NCBI RefSeq assembly: GCF_001945395.1
Contig: NZ_MSXV01000010.1
Location: 132,346-196,345, forward strand
DNA: 64,000 nucleotides
Origin: Pseudomonas sp. PA15(2017)
GTDB lineage: Bacteria > Pseudomonadota > Gammaproteobacteria > Pseudomonadales > Pseudomonadaceae
Direction: 5' to 3'
Shown here: in pieces, positions 45,965 to 55,958 of the stretch
How positions within the stretch are numbered: position 1 is the stretch's first letter
Layout: each line of letters begins with the position of its first letter
The notes under the pieces: model-generated
What the model was told of the DNA's origin: nothing
Database searches by the model: none
What the model saw: the letters and a program-made list of their open reading frames with translations, nothing else
Program-made: the position numbers and the translations under genes

Positions 45965-47125
45965 ATGGGAAGTCGTAACGGGCGGTACGTCATCGGGCTC
46001 AGCCTGTGCGCCCTGATACTGGGTGGTTGCGATTCGGCGCAGCAGGAGGCGCAACCGGCCCCCGTGCAGGTGTCGGTAATGACCCTTACGCCACAGACCC
46101 TGAACGTCAGCGAGGATCTGCCGGGACGTGTCGCCGCCTTGAGAACCGCAGAGATTCGCCCGCAGGTCAGCGGCATCGTGCAGCTCCGGCTGTTCGAGCA
46201 GGGCGCTGACGTAGAGGACGGTGCCGCGCTGTTCCAGATCGATGCGGCGCCATTCAAGGCCGAGGTGCAAACCGCAGCCGCGGCCCTCAAGCGCGCCCAG
46301 GCCGTGCTGGCGCGCGCGCGTGTTCAGGCCGAGCGCCTGCAGCCGCTGGTCAGTGCTGAAGCGGTCAGCCAGCAGGTCTATGACGACGCCGCCTCCCAGC
46401 GCGAGCAGGCCGCCGCCGAAGTCGCCCAGGCCGAAGCGGTGCTGGCGCGCAAACGGCTGGACCTGAGGTTCGCCACCGTCAGCGCGCCGATTGCCGGCCG
46501 CGTCGACCAGGCGCAGGTGTCTGAAGGCGCCTTGGTTTCGACCACCGACACCACGCCCATGGCCACCGTACAGCAGATCGATCAGGTGTATGTGGACGTG
46601 CGCGAGTCGGCCACCAGCCTGGAGCGCTGGCGCCATGCCCTGGGCAGCCAGCTGGCCCCAGGCGCCGATGGCGTGCCGGTGCAGGTGCTTGACAGCAGCG
46701 GCAAGGCCTACGGGCTGAGTGGCAAGATCCTGTTCTCCGGCATCAGCGTGGATGCCAGCACCGGCAACGTGCTGCTGCGCGTGTAGGTCGACAACCCCAA
46801 GCGCCAGCTACTGCCCGGCATGTACGTGCTGGCGCGAGTGCCTCGGGCGCAGCACACCGATGCCCTGAGCGTGCCGCAACAGGCGGTGCTGCGTCGTGAT
46901 GGCCAGGCCAGCGTTTGGGTGGTCGGCGCCAACGAGCAGGTCAATCGCGTGGCGGTCGAGCTTGGTGAGCTGGTGGAGCGTCGCTACCGCATCGTCAGCG
47001 GCCTCAGCGCTGGGCAACGGGTGGTGATCGAAGGGCTTGATCGCCTGGCCGAAGGCGCCGTCGTCAAGGCGCGGCTGTGGCAAAACGGCAACGCGAGCGA
47101 GCTGGCTAGCTCGTCCGCGCGCTGA
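45965..47125 (+). pseudogene. RND efflux periplasmic adaptor (AdeA/MexA-like), interrupted by an amber codon
   Basis: The frame encodes a lipoprotein adaptor: lipobox LGGC, lipoyl/hairpin parts (AEIRPQVSGIVQLRLFEQGADV; SAPIAGRVDQAQVSEGALV) and beta-barrel. At 46784-46786 a TAG replaces the residue after LLLRV, where relatives usually have Glu (a GAG-to-TAG change would do it). The same frame then continues with VDNPKRQLLPGMYVLARV to a TGA at 47123-47125. The intact product would be 386 residues; as read it stops at 273, losing part of the barrel and the membrane-proximal domain that contacts the pump. Sequencing error or suppression cannot be excluded. Confidence 0.85.
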
Positions 47126-47140
47126 TCGGGAGAAACCCAA

Positions 47141-50100
47141 ATGCCACAGTTCTTCATCAACCGTCCGGTGTTCGCCTGGGTGATCGCCCTGTTCATCGTG
47201 CTGTTCGGGGTCATCGCCATTCCGCAACTGCCGATTGCCCGCTACCCCTCGGTGGCGCCGCCGTCGGTGACCTTGTACGCCAGCTATCCGGGCGCCACAC
47301 CGCAAACCCTCGATGATTCGGTGGTCAGCCTGGTCGAGCGCGAGCTTTCCGGGGTCAAGAACCTGCTGTACTTCGAGTCCTCGGTGGATACTTCGGGCTC
47401 TGCGCAGATCACCGCCACCTTCAAGCCGGGCACCGACCCCGAGTTGGCTCAGGTGGACGTGCAGAACCGCATCAAGGCGGTCGAGCCGCGTCTGCCCCAG
47501 GTGGTTCGCCAGAGTGGCCTGCAAGTGGAATCCGCGGCGTCGGGGTTCCTGATGATGATCGGCATGACCTCGCCGGATGGCCAGTTCGACGAGGTGGCGC
47601 TCAACGATTACCTGGCGCGCAACGTGGTGCCCGAACTACGCCGCATCGACGGCGTTGGCCGCGTGCAGCTGTTCGGTGCCGAGCAGGCGCTGCGCATCTG
47701 GGTCGACCCCAACAAGCTGACCGCTTTCGGCCTGACCATGGGCGATCTGGCCCAGGCCATCGAGGGGCAGAACGCGCAGATCGCCCCTGGCCGAATCGGG
47801 GACGAGCCGGCGCTGCCGGGCCAGCGGCTGACCGTGCCGCTGACGGTGCAAGGTCAGTTGGAGACAGCGGAGCAGTTCGCTGCCGTGGTGCTGCGCGCCA
47901 CCGCTGATGGTGCGCGGGTGACCATTGGCGATGTCGCCCGGGTCGAACTCGGCGCGCAGTCCTATGGCTTTTCCAATCGCGAGAATGGTGTGTCGGCGAC
48001 CAGCGCCGCGATCCAGCTGTCGCCCGGTGCCAACGCGGTGCGTACCGCGCAAGGAGTGCGCGACCGGCTCGCCGAACTGGCGCCAAGTATGCCCAGTGGC
48101 ATGAGCTACTCGGTGCCGTTCGATACGGCGCCGTTCGTTAAGGTGTCCATCGAGAAGGTCGTCTACACCCTGCTTGAGGCCATGGTGCTGGTGTTTCTAG
48201 TGATGTTCCTGTTCCTGCAGAACATGCGCTACACGCTGATCCCGGCCATCGTCGCGCCCATCGCGCTGCTCGGCACCTTTGCGGTGATGTTGCTGGCAGG
48301 CTTTTCGATCAACTCGCTGTCCATGTTCGGCATGGTGCTGGCGATCGGCATCATCGTCGACGATGCCATCGTGGTGGTCGAGAACGTCGAGCGGCTGATG
48401 GCCACCCGCGGTCTTTCGCCGCGCGAGGCGACCCTGCAGGCGATGAAGGAGATCACCGGCGCGGTGATCGGCATCACCCTGGTACTTACCGCGGTATTCA
48501 TTCCCATGGCTTTCGGCAGTGGTTCGGTAGGGGTGATCTATCAGCAGTTCACTCTGTCGATGGCGGTGTCGATCCTGTTCTCGGCGTTCCTGGCCCTGAC
48601 CCTGACGCCCGCGCTGTGCGCCACGCTGCTGCGCCCGGTGCGTGCCGACCACCACGAGAAGCGCGGCTTCTTCGGCGCCTTCAACCGCGGCTTCGAGCGC
48701 CTGACCGAGCGCTATACCGGCCGCGTCGCATGGCTGGTCGGCCGCAGCGGGCGGGTGATGGCGGTGTTCGCGCTGCTCTGCGGCGTGCTGGTCGTCGCCG
48801 GGCAGCAGTTGCCGTCGTCGTTCTTGCCGGAGGAGGACCAAGGCTATTTCATGACCTCTATTCAGCTGCCGATCGGCGCTACCAGCGAGCGCACCCTGGA
48901 GGTGGTGAAGCGTTTCGAGGCCCATGTGGCCACGCGCCCGGCGCTGGACGCCAATCTGGTGGTACAGGGCTTCAGCTTCTCGGGTTCCGGCCCCAATGCG
49001 GCGATGGCCTTCACCATGCTCAAGGACTGGGGCCAGCGCAATGGTGCCACCGCCGCCGAGGAGGCCGAACTGGCCCAGGCGGCCATGGCCGACAACGTCG
49101 AGGGCACGGTGATGAGCCTGATGCCGCCGGCCATTGACGAGCTGGGTACCTCGTCGGGCTTCACCCTGTTCCTGCAGGATCGCGGCAACCGCGGCGAAGC
49201 CGAACTGCTTGAGGCCCAGGCCCAGCTGCTGGAACGGGCCGGGCAGAGCGAAATCGTCAGTGAGGTGTATGCCGATGGTTTGCCGCCCGGCGAGAGCATT
49301 CGCCTGAACATCGACCGGGCCAAGGCCGAGGCCATGGGCCTGTCGTTCACGGCGGTAAGCAGCACGCTATCAGCAGCCATGGGTTCGCTGTACGTCAACG
49401 ACTTCCCCAATGCCGGGCGTATGCAGCAGGTGATCCTGCAGGCCGACGCCCCGGCGCGCATGCAGCTCGACGACGTGCTCAACCTGCGGGTACGCAATGC
49501 CAACGGCGGCATGGTGCCGTTGGGTGAAGTGGTGACGCCGGTTTGGAGCGAGTCGCCGCAGCAGATGATGCGCTTCCAGGGCTTTCCCGCGGTGCGTATT
49601 TCCGGTGGCGCGGCGCCGGGTGTTTCCAGTGGCGCGGCGATGGCCGAGATGGAACGCCTGGTTGCTCAGCTCCCGCAAGGCTATGCGGTGGCCTGGACCG
49701 GCCAGTCGCTACAGGAGCGCCAGTCGGCGGCCCAAGCACCGATGCTCATGGCGCTCTCTGCGCTGGTGGTGTTCCTGGTGCTGGCGGCGCTGTACGAGAG
49801 CTGGTCGATTCCCCTGGCGGTGATGCTGGTGGTACCGCTCGGCCTGCTCGGTGCGGTGGCCGCGGTGATGCTGCGCGGCCTGCCCAACGACGTATTCTTC
49901 AAGGTAGGGATGATCACCATCATCGGCCTGTCAGCGAAGAACGCCATCCTGATCGTCGAGTTCGCCCGTCAGCTGCACGCCGAGGGCCGCTCCCTGGTGG
50001 ACGCCGCAGTGACCGCCGCCCGTCTGCGTCTTCGGCCGATCCTGATGACTTCGCTGGCCTTCACCCTGGGCGTGGTGCCGTTGATGATCGCCTCCGGTGC

Positions 50101-50281
50101 TAGCGCCGAAACCCAGCATGCCATCGGCACCGGAGTGTTTGGCGGCATGCTCAGCGGCACCTTGCTGGCGGTGTTCTTCGTACCGTCGTTTTTCGTGTTC
50201 GTGATGGGGCTGCAGGAACGCATCCAGAGTTGGCGTGCACATCGTGCCGCCGGTGCGCCGCAGTCTGGTGAGGAAAAATGA
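47141..50281 (+). CDS. RND multidrug efflux pump, inner-membrane subunit (AdeB-like, HAE1 family)
   Basis: A 1046-residue proton-driven exporter with 12 membrane helices and two large periplasmic loops. It starts MPQFFINRPVFAWVIALFIV. The key proton-relay segment GIIVDDAIVVVENVERLMA contains the adjacent Asp pair, and the second-half motif GLSAKNAILIVEFARQL supplies the lysine. Many stretches match Acinetobacter AdeB closely (SVVSLVERELSGVKNLLYF, ETQHAIGTGVFGGMLSG). It follows the broken adaptor gene by 15 bp (GGGAG site) and overlaps the outer-membrane gene. The frame itself is intact. Confidence 0.95.
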   Translation: MPQFFINRPVFAWVIALFIVLFGVIAIPQLPIARYPSVAPPSVTLYASYPGATPQTLDDSVVSLVERELSGVKNLLYFESSVDTSGSAQITATFKPGTDPELAQVDVQNRIKAVEPRLPQVVRQSGLQVESAASGFLMMIGMTSPDGQFDEVALNDYLARNVVPELRRIDGVGRVQLFGAEQALRIWVDPNKLTAFGLTMGDLAQAIEGQNAQIAPGRIGDEPALPGQRLTVPLTVQGQLETAEQFAAVVLRATADGARVTIGDVARVELGAQSYGFSNRENGVSATSAAIQLSPGANAVRTAQGVRDRLAELAPSMPSGMSYSVPFDTAPFVKVSIEKVVYTLLEAMVLVFLVMFLFLQNMRYTLIPAIVAPIALLGTFAVMLLAGFSINSLSMFGMVLAIGIIVDDAIVVVENVERLMATRGLSPREATLQAMKEITGAVIGITLVLTAVFIPMAFGSGSVGVIYQQFTLSMAVSILFSAFLALTLTPALCATLLRPVRADHHEKRGFFGAFNRGFERLTERYTGRVAWLVGRSGRVMAVFALLCGVLVVAGQQLPSSFLPEEDQGYFMTSIQLPIGATSERTLEVVKRFEAHVATRPALDANLVVQGFSFSGSGPNAAMAFTMLKDWGQRNGATAAEEAELAQAAMADNVEGTVMSLMPPAIDELGTSSGFTLFLQDRGNRGEAELLEAQAQLLERAGQSEIVSEVYADGLPPGESIRLNIDRAKAEAMGLSFTAVSSTLSAAMGSLYVNDFPNAGRMQQVILQADAPARMQLDDVLNLRVRNANGGMVPLGEVVTPVWSESPQQMMRFQGFPAVRISGGAAPGVSSGAAMAEMERLVAQLPQGYAVAWTGQSLQERQSAAQAPMLMALSALVVFLVLAALYESWSIPLAVMLVVPLGLLGAVAAVMLRGLPNDVFFKVGMITIIGLSAKNAILIVEFARQLHAEGRSLVDAAVTAARLRLRPILMTSLAFTLGVVPLMIASGASAETQHAIGTGVFGGMLSGTLLAVFFVPSFFVFVMGLQERIQSWRAHRAAGAPQSGEEK

Positions 50282-51738
50282 GCATGCGTTGGTTGGTGAT
50301 GATCATGTTGGTCGGCAGCCTGTCGGCCTGTTCGATGGCGCCCGAGCTGGAACGCCCGGCGCCGCCGGTGCCGGCCCGCTTTGCCGAGGTCAATGGCGTG
50401 CAGGGCGGCACGCTGCCCGCTCGTGAGCTGGGCTGGCGCACGATGTTCGCCGACCCGCAGTTGCAACGGCTGATCGAGTTGGCCCTGGCGCACAATCGCG
50501 ACCTGCGCCTGGCGGCGTTGAACGTCGAAGCCGCGCGGTCGATGTTCAACGTCCAGCAGTCCACGCGCTTGCCGTCGGTGTCGCTGGATGCCAGCCACAC
50601 TCGTGAGCGGTCACTGGCGCAGGACAACAGCGGCGGAGCACGCCGCGAGGTGAGCAACCAGGTTGCCGTGAACGCGGGCATCAGCGCGTTCGAGCTGGAT
50701 CTGTTCGGCCGCGTGCGTTCGCTGTCCGATGCGGCGTTGGCCCGCTACCTGGCCAGCGAGCAGGGCCGCGATGCGGCGCAGATCGCCCTGATCGGCGCGG
50801 TTGCCGACGCTTATTTCGCCCGTCAGCTGGCCGACGAACAACGCCAACTGGCCGAGCGTACCCTCACGGACTGGCAGCAGTCCCTGAAGCTCGCGCACCT
50901 GCTGCAGGCGGCCAAGCAGAACAGTGGCCTGGACGTCGCCCAGGCCGAGGGCCAGGTGGCCAGTGCCGAGGCCGATCTGCAGGCGTGTCAACGGGCGTTC
51001 GTCCAGGCGGGCAATACGCTGCAATTGCTGGTCGGTAACGCACTGCCTGCTGATCTGCCAGCCGCTCGTGTGCTCGAACGGCAAACACTGGTGGCACCTC
51101 TGCCGACCGGCTTGCGCTCGGACATGCTGCTGCTGCGCCCGGACATTCGCCAGGCCGAACAGATACTCAGCGCCGCCAATGCCGATATCGGCGCAGCGCG
51201 AGCGGCGTTCTTTCCCCAGGTGTCGCTCACCGGCTCGTTCGGTTATGCCAGCACTTCACTGGGCAGCCTGTTCGACCCAAGCCGCCAGGTATGGCGCTTT
51301 ACGCCGCAGATCTCCCAGCCATTGTTCCAGGCCGGTCGACTGCGTTCCGAGTTGCGCCTGGCAGAGGTGCGCAAATCCGAGGCGGTGGTTCAGTACGAGC
51401 GCGCCATCCAGATCGCCTTTCGTGAAGTGGCCGATGCTCTGGCCGGCGTGGCCACCCTGGACGGGCAGATCCAGGCGCAGACCCGCGTGGTGGCAAGTGC
51501 GCAACGCCGCGTGTCGCTCTCGGCGCTGCGTTACGAGGCCGGGGTCGATGGCCGCCTGGAACTGCTCGACGCTCAACGCCAGCTCTACGGTGCCCGGCAG
51601 ACATTGCTGGAACTGCGCCGTGACGCAGTCGTCAACAGCGTGGCCCTGTACAAGGCGCTCGGCGGCGGGCTGCGCGAGCGCACCGTCATCACCGCGGCGA
51701 ACAGCAGCACCGCCGATCCTGCTTATCGAGAACCCTAG
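50278..51738 (+). CDS. RND efflux outer-membrane channel (OprM/AdeC-like lipoprotein)
   Basis: An outer-membrane factor of 486 residues, with a signal and lipobox (GSLSACS) and the two repeated TolC-type halves (LALAHNRDLRLAALNVEAARSMF; LLLRPDIRQAEQILSAANADIGAARAAFFPQVSLTGSFG). It forms the trimeric exit duct for the pump. ATG 50278 overlaps the pump's stop; ATG 50284 is an alternative start. Confidence 0.93.
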   Translation: MSMRWLVMIMLVGSLSACSMAPELERPAPPVPARFAEVNGVQGGTLPARELGWRTMFADPQLQRLIELALAHNRDLRLAALNVEAARSMFNVQQSTRLPSVSLDASHTRERSLAQDNSGGARREVSNQVAVNAGISAFELDLFGRVRSLSDAALARYLASEQGRDAAQIALIGAVADAYFARQLADEQRQLAERTLTDWQQSLKLAHLLQAAKQNSGLDVAQAEGQVASAEADLQACQRAFVQAGNTLQLLVGNALPADLPAARVLERQTLVAPLPTGLRSDMLLLRPDIRQAEQILSAANADIGAARAAFFPQVSLTGSFGYASTSLGSLFDPSRQVWRFTPQISQPLFQAGRLRSELRLAEVRKSEAVVQYERAIQIAFREVADALAGVATLDGQIQAQTRVVASAQRRVSLSALRYEAGVDGRLELLDAQRQLYGARQTLLELRRDAVVNSVALYKALGGGLRERTVITAANSSTADPAYREP

Positions 51739-51740
51739 TC

Positions 51741-53249
51741 ATGTGGCATGCCTTACCTAGCCGTTGGTTGATCCTCGTTGCCGTGATGCTGGCCTTCATG
51801 CCGATCGTCATCGACATGACCATCCTGCACATCGCGGTGCCATCGCTGACCCAGGCACTCGGTGCTTCGAGCACCGAGATCTTGTGGATCATCGATATCT
51901 ACCCGCTGCTGATGGCCGGCTTGCTGGTGCCTATGGGCACCCTGGCCGACCGGGTGGGCAACCGCCGTATTCTGCTATGCGGCCTCTGCGTGTTCGGGCT
52001 GGCCTCGCTGCTGGCCGCGTTCGCGCCCACGCCGTCCCTGCTGATCGGCGCCCGGGTGCTGCTGGCGCTCGGCGGGGCGATGATCATGCCCTGCGTGCTG
52101 GGCATCATCCGCCGCACCTTCGAGGACGAGCGCGAGCGGGCCATGGCCCTTGGCTTGTGGGGCACCGTTGGCGCCGCTGGAGCGGCAGTCGGCCCGCTGA
52201 TCGGTGGCGCGCTGCTCGAACACTTCTGGTGGGGTTCGGTGTTCCTGATCAACGTGCCGGTGATGGCGGTGGTGATTCCGGTGGCCTTCGTACTGCTGCC
52301 CCGTGTCGAGCAAACCACGCCGGGCAGGTGGGCCATCGGTCAGGCACTGATCCTGATCGCCGGCATCATCGCCTTGGTCTACGGGATCAAGGCCGGCGTC
52401 GGCGGCACCCAGCCGCTGCCGGTCGCGCTGCTGGTGTTGGTCATGGGCGTGGTGTTGCTGGCGCTATTCAGCCGCCAGCAACTGCGCTCGGCCGAGCCGA
52501 TGCTCGACCTGTCGCTGTTCGCACGGCCGGTACTGCTGGCCGGATTGATCATGGCGGTGGTCGCCATCGGTGCTCTGGCTGGCGTGGAGCTGACCCTGGC
52601 GATGGAGTTGCAGTACGTGCTCGACAAGTCGCCGCTGCAGGCTGGCATTTTCATGATTCCGATCATGGCCGCCGCGGCGGTCGGTGGTCCGCTGGCCGGT
52701 TACCTGTCCAATCGCTTTGGCCTGCGCCTGGTGGCCAGCCTGTCGCTGGCGGCTTCCGCCGGTGCACTGGGCTACGTGGCCTTCGCCGATCTGCACCAAC
52801 CGGGGCTGGGCGTGCCGCTCATGCTCGCTGTGCTGGGGCTGGCGCTGAGCATCGGCCTGACCGCTTCGTCGATCGCCATCATGGGCGCTGTGGAGGCCAG
52901 CAAGGGCGGCGCGGCCGGCGCCCTTGAGGCCACCGCCTACGAGCTGGGCACCGGCTTGGGGATCACCTTTTTCGGCGTGTTCATGTCCAGCGTGTACGGC
53001 CACACCATCGCCTTGCCGGCACAGTTGGCGGCGCCGCTGGCCGAACGCGCGATACGCTCGATTGGCGACAGTTACCTGGTCGCTGCCGAGTTGCCGGCCG
53101 AGCAGGGCAGCGCGGTGATCGCGGCGGCCAAGGCAGCGTTCTCCAGCACCCATTCGGTACTGCTGTGCACCGCGGCAGTGGTGATCGGCGTGCTGGCCAT
53201 CGTGGTGTTCAGACTGTTCAAGGGGCAGCGCGGGCAAACCGCCCACTAG
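51741..53249 (+). CDS. MFS drug exporter of the DHA2 family (SmvA-like)
   Basis: A 502-residue, 14-helix proton-coupled exporter. Motif A appears as GTLADRVGNRRILL, and the helix-1 region FMPIVIDMTILHIAVPSL and motif C region GLWGTVGAAGAAVGPLIGG are typical of SmvA, which exports cationic biocides and dyes. It lies two bases after the outer-membrane channel gene, so it is part of the efflux operon. This fourth gene is not part of the classic adeABC arrangement. Confidence 0.9.
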   Translation: MWHALPSRWLILVAVMLAFMPIVIDMTILHIAVPSLTQALGASSTEILWIIDIYPLLMAGLLVPMGTLADRVGNRRILLCGLCVFGLASLLAAFAPTPSLLIGARVLLALGGAMIMPCVLGIIRRTFEDERERAMALGLWGTVGAAGAAVGPLIGGALLEHFWWGSVFLINVPVMAVVIPVAFVLLPRVEQTTPGRWAIGQALILIAGIIALVYGIKAGVGGTQPLPVALLVLVMGVVLLALFSRQQLRSAEPMLDLSLFARPVLLAGLIMAVVAIGALAGVELTLAMELQYVLDKSPLQAGIFMIPIMAAAAVGGPLAGYLSNRFGLRLVASLSLAASAGALGYVAFADLHQPGLGVPLMLAVLGLALSIGLTASSIAIMGAVEASKGGAAGALEATAYELGTGLGITFFGVFMSSVYGHTIALPAQLAAPLAERAIRSIGDSYLVAAELPAEQGSAVIAAAKAAFSSTHSVLLCTAAVVIGVLAIVVFRLFKGQRGQTAH

Positions 53250-53301
53250 GCTTTGTACTGTACGAAAAGTACCTGTCCTCCGAGCCGCTTCACTCAGGCC
53301 T

Positions 53302-53508
53302 TGAGAAGCCGTTCACGATCCTCTTGGGCGACATGACAGAGGCGGCTAGGAGGCAGAAGCGGCCTTGAGGCAGTACCTGTGGAAGCGGGCCATGCCCGCG
53401 ATTTTTCGCGCGCATGGCCCGCTTCCACAAATACCCCGCCGATGCCCGCTCCCGCCACCTTGCAGTCAAAGCGCTAAGTCCGAGCCCACAGATCGTGAAC
53501 AGATCCTA
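53302..53508. repeat. 200-bp palindromic intergenic element, copy 2, with paired REP
   Basis: Reverse-complemented, this stretch aligns along its length with 4577-4775: outer ends CTAGGATCTGTTCACGATC and GATCGTGAACGG, the block TGCAAGGTGGCGGGAGCGGG, and a central inverted REP pair (53379-53428). The CTAGGATCTGTTC end resembles the TAGGGTCTGTTC ends of the 296-bp element at 21560. No gene. Confidence 0.7.
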
Positions 53509-53509
53509 G

Positions 53510-53536
53510 AAAAGCGGGCCGCCATTGCGGCGGCCC
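53510..53536 (-). terminator. Terminator after the gamma-glutamyltransferase gene
   Basis: On the minus strand, the stem GGGCCGCC/GGCGGCCC with loop GCAAT is followed by GCTTTT, about 20 bp after the stop. Confidence 0.8.
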
Positions 53537-53555
53537 GGCTCTTTGACGAGCGGCG

Positions 53556-55166
53556 TCACCACACCGCGATATGGGAATCTGCGCGGGGCTCAGTGCCGCC
53601 ACACAACACGCCGGTTTGCGGGTCTCGCACGATGATCTGCCCGCGGCCGTAGTCGGTGGAATCGCAGGCCACGCTGACCTCGTGCCCCAGGCACGCCAGG
53701 GCGGCGGCCAGGTCGCGCGAGGCGGCCTGTTCGATGCCGACCTTCCTGTCGCCCATCCACTGCCAGCGCGGTGCGTCGAGTGCGGCCTGGGGGTTGAGGC
53801 CGAAATCGACCAGATTCATCACCATCTGTACATGGCCCTGGGGCTGCATGTAGCCGCCCATCACGCCGAACGGCGCGACTGCTTCGCCGTCCTTGGTCAG
53901 GAAGCCGGGGATGATGGTGTGGAAGGTCTTCTTGCCGGCGACCAGGACATTGGCATGGTTGGCGTCCAGGCTGAATTCCTGGCCACGGTTCTGCAGGGAA
54001 ATCCCGGTGTCCGGCACCACCACGCCGGAGCCGAAACCGTGGTAGTTGCTCTGGATGAACGACACCATGTTGCCTTCGCCATCGGCAGTGGCCAGGTACA
54101 CGGTGCCGCTGGCGTGCGGGTCACCGGCTTGCGGTTGCAGGGCGCGCTCGCCGATCAGCTTGCGGCGGCGCTCGGTGTAGCCGGGGCTGAGCAGGTCGGC
54201 CACGGCGACGCGCATGTGCTCGGGGTCGGTAATGTGGTGCAGGCCGTCGCTGTAGGCCAGCTTCAGCGCTTCGATCTGGCGGTGCCAGGTCTGCAGGCTG
54301 TCGCGGTGATCGAATTCGAAGCCCTGGAGAATCTGCAGGGTCATCAGGGCGACCAGGCCCTGGCCGCTCGGCGGGATTTCCCACACGTCGTAGCCGCGGT
54401 AGTTGATGCCGATGGGATCCACCCAGCGCGGCTCGTAGGCCTGCAGGTCGCTCTTGCGCAGGTAGCCGCCGGCAGCGCGCGAGGCCTGGTCGATATGCTC
54501 GGCGAGCGCGCCGCGGTAGAAACTCTCGCACCCGCTGTCGGCCAGTGCCTGCAGGGTGCGCGCCTGGGCCGGATTGCGGAACAGCTCGCCGGCTTGCGGC
54601 GCGCGGCCATCGATCAGGAAGGTGTCGAACCAGCCTTGCAGCGCCGGCTCGCGATGGGCGGAGAATTCGTCGAGGGCGACCTGCCACTGGTGGGCGACCA
54701 CCGGTGACAGCGCAAAGCCATCGGCGGCCAGGCTGATCGCCGGCGCCAGCAATTCGGCGAACGGCAGCCGGCCGAAGCGCCGCGACAGTTCGGCCCAGGC
54801 GGAAGGGCAGCCGGGCACGGTGACCGGCGTCCAGCCGTAGGTAGGCATCTGTGCGTGGCCGGCGGCCTGCACGGCGTCGATGTTCAGTGCGGCGGGGGCG
54901 TGGCCGCTGGCGTCCAGGCCGTGCAACTGGCCCTTGACCCAGACCAGGGCGAAGGCGTCGCCGCCGATACCGCAGCCGGTAGGTTCGACCACCGTCAGGG
55001 CGGCGGCGGTGGCAATGGCCGCGTCGATGGCGTTGCCGCCACGGCGCATGATGTCGATGCCGGCCTCGGCGGCCAGGGGTTGCGAAGCCGCGACCATGCC
55101 GCGCCGGGCGAACACGCTCTGGCGCTGCGAAGCATAGGGATAGCGGTGTGCGGAAAAACTCAGCAT
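53556..55166 (-). CDS. Gamma-glutamyltransferase-family protein (no signal peptide)
   Basis: A 536-residue N-terminal-nucleophile hydrolase that should self-cleave before T355 in [12 protein letters not shown]. The N-terminal [32 protein letters not shown] and [19 protein letters not shown] are conserved. No signal peptide is visible ([15 protein letters not shown]), unlike classical periplasmic Ggt, so it may act in the cytosol. It overlaps the ABC ATPase gene by seven bases and is the last gene of the importer operon, suggesting it hydrolyses an imported gamma-glutamyl compound. A cephalosporin-acylase-like activity is an alternative. Confidence 0.88.
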   Translation of the reverse strand: MLSFSAHRYPYASQRQSVFARRGMVAASQPLAAEAGIDIMRRGGNAIDAAIATAAALTVVEPTGCGIGGDAFALVWVKGQLHGLDASGHAPAALNIDAVQAAGHAQMPTYGWTPVTVPGCPSAWAELSRRFGRLPFAELLAPAISLAADGFALSPVVAHQWQVALDEFSAHREPALQGWFDTFLIDGRAPQAGELFRNPAQARTLQALADSGCESFYRGALAEHIDQASRAAGGYLRKSDLQAYEPRWVDPIGINYRGYDVWEIPPSGQGLVALMTLQILQGFEFDHRDSLQTWHRQIEALKLAYSDGLHHITDPEHMRVAVADLLSPGYTERRRKLIGERALQPQAGDPHASGTVYLATADGEGNMVSFIQSNYHGFGSGVVVPDTGISLQNRGQEFSLDANHANVLVAGKKTFHTIIPGFLTKDGEAVAPFGVMGGYMQPQGHVQMVMNLVDFGLNPQAALDAPRWQWMGDRKVGIEQAASRDLAAALACLGHEVSVACDSTDYGRGQIIVRDPQTGVLCGGTEPRADSHIAVW

Positions 55167-55957
55167 GCGGTTACCTCCGGCAGTACGCGACTCAGGAATG
55201 CCCGCGTACGCGGGTGGCTGGGTGCGCTGAAAATCTGTTCGGGCGGGCCCTGTTCGATCAGTTCGCCCTGGTCGAGCACCACCACGCGGTCGGCCACTTC
55301 CCGGGCGAAGCCCATCTCGTGGGTGACCACCACCATGGTCATGCCCCGTTCGGCCAATTGTTTCATCACCTGCAGCACTTCGCCGACGGTTTCCGGGTCC
55401 AGGGCGCTGGTCGGCTCGTCGAACAGCATGGCCTGGGGTTTCATCGCCAGGGCGCGGGCGATGGCCACGCGCTGTTGCTGGCCACCGGAAAGCATCGACG
55501 GATAGTGGTCGGCCTTGTCGGCCAGGCCCACTTGCTTGAGCAACCGGCGAGCGTGCTCCAGGGCCTGTGCCTTGCTGACACCGAGTACCTGGATCGGCGC
55601 CTCGATGATGTTCTGCAGGGCGGTCATGTGCGGAAACAGGTTGAAGCGCTGGAACACCATGCCGATGTCGCGGCGTTGGCGAGCGATGTTGCGCTCGCTG
55701 TCGCGCACCAGCGAGCCATCGGCGCGCTCGCGGTAGCCCATGGGCCTGCCGTTGACGCGGATGCGCCCGCTCTCGATCTCCTCGAGCAGGTTGATGCAGC
55801 GGATGAAGGTGGTCTTGCCGGAGCCGGACGCGCCGATCAGCACCACCACCTCGCCGCGTTTGACCTGCAGTGATACGCCCTTGAGGATCTGCAGCTCACC
55901 GAACGCCTTGTGGATGTCCAAGGCCTCGATGACCAGCTCCTGGTCTGTGCTGTGCAT
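55160..55957 (-). CDS. Polar amino acid ABC transporter ATPase
   Basis: A 265-residue ATPase of the GlnQ/HisP type: Walker [10 protein letters not shown], signature [15 protein letters not shown], Walker [15 protein letters not shown] and switch histidine in [10 protein letters not shown]. One base separates it from the permease gene upstream, and its end overlaps the transferase gene. It powers the adjacent importer. Confidence 0.93.
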   Translation of the reverse strand: MHSTDQELVIEALDIHKAFGELQILKGVSLQVKRGEVVVLIGASGSGKTTFIRCINLLEEIESGRIRVNGRPMGYRERADGSLVRDSERNIARQRRDIGMVFQRFNLFPHMTALQNIIEAPIQVLGVSKAQALEHARRLLKQVGLADKADHYPSMLSGGQQQRVAIARALAMKPQAMLFDEPTSALDPETVGEVLQVMKQLAERGMTMVVVTHEMGFAREVADRVVVLDQGELIEQGPPEQIFSAPSHPRTRAFLSRVLPEVTAC

Positions 55958-55958
55958 C

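Noticed and set aside
53571..54707. Plus-strand 378-codon open frame opposite the gamma-glutamyltransferase gene
   Set aside because: Its composition (Val/Gly/His/Gln-rich, no domain) is that of an antisense shadow, and the minus-strand gene has all family motifs.
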